Shown one piece after another: positions 60,498 through 64,000 of a DNA stretch of 64,000 nucleotides. The notes under the pieces were generated by a model. The model had not been told where the DNA came from and did no database searches. It worked only from the letters and a program-made list of their open reading frames with translations. Source of the DNA: Arthrobacter sp. YN (lineage in GTDB: Bacteria > Actinomycetota > Actinomycetes > Actinomycetales > Micrococcaceae); NCBI RefSeq assembly GCF_002224285.1, contig NZ_CP022436.1, positions 4,216,001 through 4,280,000 of the forward strand, in the 5' to 3' direction. The translations under genes were made by a program, and so were the position numbers. Positions within the stretch are counted from its first letter, which is position 1; each line of letters starts with the position of its first letter.

Positions 60498-61025
60498 TCA
60501 GTGCCCGGGCATCTCCAGGCAGCCGCCGTCCATAATGCTGCCGCCGTTAGAAATGTCGACCTTGCCGTCGAAAGCCACGTATCCGAAGAGGCATCCGCCT
60601 TGCGGCGACGCTGCCCCAAAACGCACACCATTTCCGTTGTCATCCGTCTGGACCGCGTCCGTAAGTCCAACAGAGCCGAACGCTTCCACTACGGCAGTTG
60701 CGGTGGTGGGCTCGCTGAGTGATTCAAGGGCCTTTCGAGCTGGTTCAAGATAGGAATTGAGATGTTCCCGCATGTCCGGCGTCAGGGCTCTTCGCTGGCG
60801 GTACAGCTCGTTCGCCGCCATGGCCGCTTCAGGATCCACCACCACACAGTCCTCCGTCGCCACCGGGATTCCCTCCACAGAGCGACACACTTGCGGGGGC
60901 ATGCTTGGTGTCGGAGCATCAGTCGGCGCCGTGCTCACCCCTCCCGGAATCGCACAGCTGGTGGTCCCCAGGATGGCTGCCATGATCAAACAAGACAGCA
61001 GTGTTTTGCGTAATTTTTTCCCCAT
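60498..61025 (-). CDS. Lipoprotein, unknown
   Basis: A 175-residue lipoprotein: signal peptide with lipobox TTSC (Cys24), Thr/Pro linker (STAPTDAPTPSMPPQ), two Cys (VCRSVEG, EDCVVVD), a helix (ANELYRQRRALTPDMREHLN) and a beta domain ending GGSIMDGGCLEMPGH. No family is recognised. It lies upstream of the RiPP operon on the same strand, with 228 bp between. Confidence 0.75.
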   Translation of the reverse strand: MGKKLRKTLLSCLIMAAILGTTSCAIPGGVSTAPTDAPTPSMPPQVCRSVEGIPVATEDCVVVDPEAAMAANELYRQRRALTPDMREHLNSYLEPARKALESLSEPTTATAVVEAFGSVGLTDAVQTDDNGNGVRFGAASPQGGCLFGYVAFDGKVDISNGGSIMDGGCLEMPGH

Positions 61026-61123
61026 TCAAGGACCCTACGGGACTGCCACGGTTCGGACCAGTCAATTCATCCATCGAATGTATATTTTGGTAAATTTATC
61101 CCGCTATGGCGAGGATCCGCCTT

Positions 61124-62059
61124 TCACTTGGGTCCGCATCGTCGGAGTCCAAGAGCAGGCAACTCCACCACCGGGGCGCCCCTGTCCATTCGCTCCACCC
61201 TCTCCGCGGACCACGTTTCCCCTTCAGGCATCCGCTCGGCCTCACGCCATGCCCTGTAGTGAAGCTCCTCGGGGTTTGCCACGCCGTACGAGTCACGCAG
61301 GGCGGCCACGCATAGTTCGGCGAACGCTTTGTATTCTGCGGTCAGCGCTGGAAGGGCAAGCGACGAAGTCCAGTTCGGCTGGGCAGTGCCCGGCCTCGTC
61401 CATCCGGCGTGGCTCAGTACCGACTCCTTCGCATCGGCGGCGACATCCGCGGCGGGAGCCTCGGCGTCCAGCCGGTCGGCCTCCCTCGCGAATTGGACAT
61501 ACTTCTTTGGGTCCACGTCTGAGGCGATGATCAGGATGAGCCGTTCCGAGGTCTTGCGGAACGTGTCCACGAGCCGGTCCCGGAAGTCGTTCCAGTTGGG
61601 CGTCCCGTCGTTGCTCGGCTTCGTCGCCCATGGCACGGCGATGGGAGTTCGAGTGGTGGTGATATGGAGGTCAGGGTCGTCCAAGGGGATGGTCTTCCTG
61701 TACTCACCACGATCCACCTGCTTGAACCCCTCAGCCAATGACCTCGAGTCGCTCGTCCAGGCCATGACCGGCCCTTCCGGGGATTGGACCTCAAAGGCGA
61801 TGCCTCGGTAGGTGGCGTGATATTTGAGTCTGAAGCACTCCAACTCCAACGGATCACCTATGGCAATTCGCCGCACATACCGGCCATGCTCATCTCTGGT
61901 GAAGCCCACAATTCGCTCTTTCGTCCAGAGCTCCCATCCCTGGCCCTTCCTAGACAGCCGAACCTCGACGCCGTCGTACACGGCATAGGTAGCTGCGACT
62001 AGAAAGTTCGACGCCGTACGGTTGAGGAAACGAGGTCGGAGCCTTTTGGCGCGGGTCAC
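61124..62059 (-). CDS. Conserved hypothetical protein
   Basis: 311 residues: NFLVAATYAVYDGVEVRLSR, GQGWELWTKERIVGFTRDEH, YRKTIPLDDPDLHITTTRTP, RLILIIASDVDPKKYVQFAR, and a C-terminal RAWREAERMPEGETWSAERV. GTG 62059 overlaps the stop region of the gene at 62061 (TGACGTG), so 57 upstream codons are rejected. It pairs with 62061-62555; the two may be an effector/immunity or other two-gene unit, but nothing proves it. Confidence 0.7.
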   Translation of the reverse strand: MTRAKRLRPRFLNRTASNFLVAATYAVYDGVEVRLSRKGQGWELWTKERIVGFTRDEHGRYVRRIAIGDPLELECFRLKYHATYRGIAFEVQSPEGPVMAWTSDSRSLAEGFKQVDRGEYRKTIPLDDPDLHITTTRTPIAVPWATKPSNDGTPNWNDFRDRLVDTFRKTSERLILIIASDVDPKKYVQFAREADRLDAEAPAADVAADAKESVLSHAGWTRPGTAQPNWTSSLALPALTAEYKAFAELCVAALRDSYGVANPEELHYRAWREAERMPEGETWSAERVERMDRGAPVVELPALGLRRCGPK

Positions 62060-62060
62060 G

Positions 62061-62555
62061 TCAGTACCCCAGCTTCCGGTCGAGCTCGACGCCTTGCGGA
62101 GTTTGGAACATCGCACTGAGGACGTGCGACGAGAGATTGAAAACGATTCGCCCGCCGGAGGGACGATCCCATTCCGCCGAGTCCGTTCCCTCGAAATTCC
62201 GCATGGTCGGTTTGCCCCAGCGACCCTCACCTTCGCGGACCATGAGCGTAAAGTTGTCGCCCAGGAATGCAGTGAACTCCGGCGTGACCTGCTTCAGCTC
62301 GTCCGAGGTGTCCAGCCTAAGATAATGCAGATGCTTACGTGCCCCGATGGTGGAGACGTCCGGAATGGTGAATCCTGAAACATGATTCATCAAATAGGGA
62401 GTGCCGTCTTCCACCTCGATGGACCAGTCAAAACGCTCGACGGCGAGGCGCTGCACCTCGTCCTTTGTCAGAGGCCAGTCAGCGGCAGCCCAGAAGTCCA
62501 TAAGGTCGCAGACCTCGGCTGGGGTCATTACTTTCCATGTCACGAGTTCTGTCAT
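62061..62555 (-). CDS. Conserved hypothetical protein (DUF6301-like, tentative)
   Basis: 164 residues from ATG 62555 behind GGGGAGG: VTWKVMTPAEVCDLMDFWAA, ADWPLTKDEVQRLAVERFDW, KQVTPEFTAFLGDNFTLMVR. It resembles DUF6301-type proteins often found as immunity-like partners in actinobacteria; the match is by eye. Directly followed by the gene at 61124. Confidence 0.65.
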   Translation of the reverse strand: MTELVTWKVMTPAEVCDLMDFWAAADWPLTKDEVQRLAVERFDWSIEVEDGTPYLMNHVSGFTIPDVSTIGARKHLHYLRLDTSDELKQVTPEFTAFLGDNFTLMVREGEGRWGKPTMRNFEGTDSAEWDRPSGGRIVFNLSSHVLSAMFQTPQGVELDRKLGY

Positions 62556-62702
62556 TTTTCCTCCCCAGGGCCCAGCCTCAGAACGTCGTCGTCTGGGCAT
62601 TTCTCCTCAGTGTAAAAGACGAGTCCGACAGTTAATGACACGTGACTATCAATTTCCTGGCGACTGCCACGAGCACGCGCCAGTCGCCCAGTAGCATGCC
62701 TT

Positions 62703-63278
62703 ATGGAATCTTTCACCTGGGCAAAAGCCTCCTCTGATCACCCCGAGAAAACCAAGGTCGCCGTTCTGCTTCCCGGTTCCGGATATCCAGTGGAGGGCCC
62801 GGTCCTCTTCTGGGCTGGCGAAATGCTGGGATCTCTGGGCTGGCATGTTCAGGCCGTCCGGTGGACTGCTGACGATTCACCCAGCACTGCTCCACACGAT
62901 TTTGCGGCCGCTGCTGCCACGCAGGCTTTTGCTGCCGCACCCGACGCCGATCAACGGTTGATTGTCGCCAAGTCCTTTAGCACTTTGTGTATCCCGTGGG
63001 CCGAGGAAGCTCTCATCCCAGGGATCTGGCTGACACCTCTGCTCACGGATGAGCGGGTCAGAAGCACCATCGGTGCATCGTCGAAGAACGACCTGTTCAT
63101 CGGAGGTTCAAGGGACAAGCTCTGGGACGGAGGACGTAAGTCGGAAACTGCCGGCACGTTCTTTGAGGTGCCGGGGGCCGATCACTCCTTGCAGATTCCC
63201 AATGATTGGCGCGCCTCCCAACAAGTTCAAGCCGAAGTGTTCGCGCGGGTCGAGGCGTTCATCGGGGAACTTCCATGA
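62703..63278 (+). CDS. Alpha/beta hydrolase-like protein
   Basis: A 191-residue compact alpha/beta hydrolase: VAVLLPGSGYPVEGPVLFWA (oxyanion strand), LIVAKSFSTLCIPWA (nucleophile elbow KSFST), FIGGSRDKLWDG (acid) and EVPGADHSLQIPNDW (His). Short alpha/beta hydrolases of this kind are of unknown substrate. It is divergent from the pair at 62061-61124. Confidence 0.78.
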   Translation: MESFTWAKASSDHPEKTKVAVLLPGSGYPVEGPVLFWAGEMLGSLGWHVQAVRWTADDSPSTAPHDFAAAAATQAFAAAPDADQRLIVAKSFSTLCIPWAEEALIPGIWLTPLLTDERVRSTIGASSKNDLFIGGSRDKLWDGGRKSETAGTFFEVPGADHSLQIPNDWRASQQVQAEVFARVEAFIGELP

Positions 63279-63688
63279 CAATTCCGTACCAATAATGGTG
63301 CGTTTGGGACACGGGAGAGGTGGCGGGAGTTCCAACAGTGGAGCTGCGAAAGCTCGCTGCGAGGGAGCTCTCACCCGGCTCGGCCAAAGCGTCTACAGGA
63401 TGGATGAAGCACCTGCCGGTGAGCTTGATGAGTATGCACAGGCCGTTGCCCTTGTGGGGGGAAGGCGCTGTCCTAGCCGACGAAGCAGTCCTTGCGGCCA
63501 TCGGCCCACGGGGACGCGGAGTGGACAGCGCTTCTGTGGCCTGTCCGTCATCCAAGCACCCATCCGCTTTGTGGAGAGCCGAGCGGCCGAGGGCGCTTTG
63601 AGGGCCCGGCCTCTTCCCTCAACAGTCATTCTGCTACAGACGAGTACTGGCACCTCTGCTCGGCGATTACTTCCCAAAATCCCCCAGG
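63279..63688. other. No confident gene; possible degraded coding
   Basis: Three plus-strand frames carry short protein-like pieces (RLGQSVYRMDEAPAGELDEY; EGAVLADEAVLAAIGPRG) but no single frame makes a sensible protein. It may be a decayed gene. Confidence 0.35.
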
Positions 63689-63988
63689 TTATGAAAGGGG
63701 GGTGCCATCTGGCCGAAGTCCTCGGTTGAGGTTTTCCTTGTCCTGTTGTTCGGAACGCTTTAGGGCGGGAAGTCGGGACGCTGCGATAGCCACCGGGATG
63801 CACATGGCAACAAATAGGGCAGCCAAAATGAGCACGGGAACCGCGTCGCTCAATGAAGGCCGCGTTGTCAGCGCGAAAACGACGAAGGCTATAACAAGGG
63901 GAACGTTCCAGATCAGGGGCTTGAAGACGTTGAGGTACGTCTCAGTTGTCCGCTTGCTGCGTGGGAAATTATCGTCGCTCGCATTCAC
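63689..63988 (-). CDS. Two-span membrane protein
   Basis: 99 residues: a polar start (MNASDDNFPRSKRTTETYLN), spans VPLVIAFVVFALTTRPSLSD and VPVLILAALFVAMCIPVAIA, then a charged tail (LKRSEQQDKENLNRGLRPDG). AGGGAG lies upstream of ATG 63988. No family is recognised. Confidence 0.72.
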   Translation of the reverse strand: MNASDDNFPRSKRTTETYLNVFKPLIWNVPLVIAFVVFALTTRPSLSDAVPVLILAALFVAMCIPVAIAASRLPALKRSEQQDKENLNRGLRPDGTPLS

Positions 63989-64000
63989 GGCAATCTCCCT

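Noticed and set aside
63049..63729. 226-codon plus-strand frame at the right end
   Set aside because: It overlaps the hydrolase in another frame and is Arg/Ser-rich; only scattered protein-like pieces are seen after 63298.

Overview
The window is GC-rich chromosomal DNA from an actinobacterium, most likely a member of the Micrococcaceae close to Arthrobacter or Paenarthrobacter. This rests on the third-position GC bias, frequent GTG and TTG starts, ATGA/GTGA/TTGA start-stop overlaps inside operons, and the gene families present (CYTH-CHAD, MatC, paired half-ABC exporters). It is inference from content. No tRNA, rRNA, CRISPR array, insertion sequence or recombinase gene was seen.

Left part (1-32.7 kb) is ordinary accessory metabolism. 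It holds the end of a probable exo-rhamnogalacturonan lyase; an RpiR regulator divergent from an MFS/GAF/amidohydrolase operon; a secreted PL11 rhamnogalacturonan lyase; a processive GT2 glycosyltransferase converging on a secreted GH16 glucanase; NUDIX, alpha/beta hydrolase and MOSC genes; an XRE/membrane-protein pair with two perfect palindromic operators; a heterodimeric ABC exporter; a PASTA lipoprotein; divergent azoreductase/HxlR; a chloroperoxidase-type hydrolase; a CYTH-CHAD protein; a group of small stress-type proteins; an IclR regulator divergent from matC/CoA-transferase/crotonase genes; and a kinase/APH operon.

Middle part (32.8-41.7 kb) is the most unusual stretch. About sixteen clear and four weaker copies of a 26-bp imperfect palindrome (left arm GYCCGGTDARGG, centre GATC, right arm ending CGGRC) sit at nearly every gene boundary. 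They separate single, unrelated, small genes in either orientation: VOC, P-loop kinase, YunG-like, GNAT, tautomerase, DUF4265-like, DUF1304-like, tiny membrane proteins and unknowns. The palindrome usually lies at the 3' end of a gene and sometimes contains its stop codon. It looks like a gene-cassette array without a visible integrase. Several cassettes appear decayed.

Right part: 42.8-45.6 kb is an NrtR-type Nudix regulator divergent from an SPFH protein and an NAD-kinase-like protein, with two tandem operators straddling a promoter. Then come a membrane protein, a GNAT, two unknowns and a secreted gamma-glutamyltransferase. From 60.3 down to 50.1 kb (minus strand) lies a tightly overlapped RiPP operon matching the daptide plan: a recognition-type protein, a class III aminotransferase, an iron-type alcohol dehydrogenase, three short precursors that all end in Thr, a methyltransferase, a YcaO protein, an M50 protease (frameshifted at an A6 run), an ABC ATPase, two permeases and a small membrane protein. 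Four direct repeats spaced 21-22 bp lie upstream. The window ends with unknown genes and two small conserved proteins.
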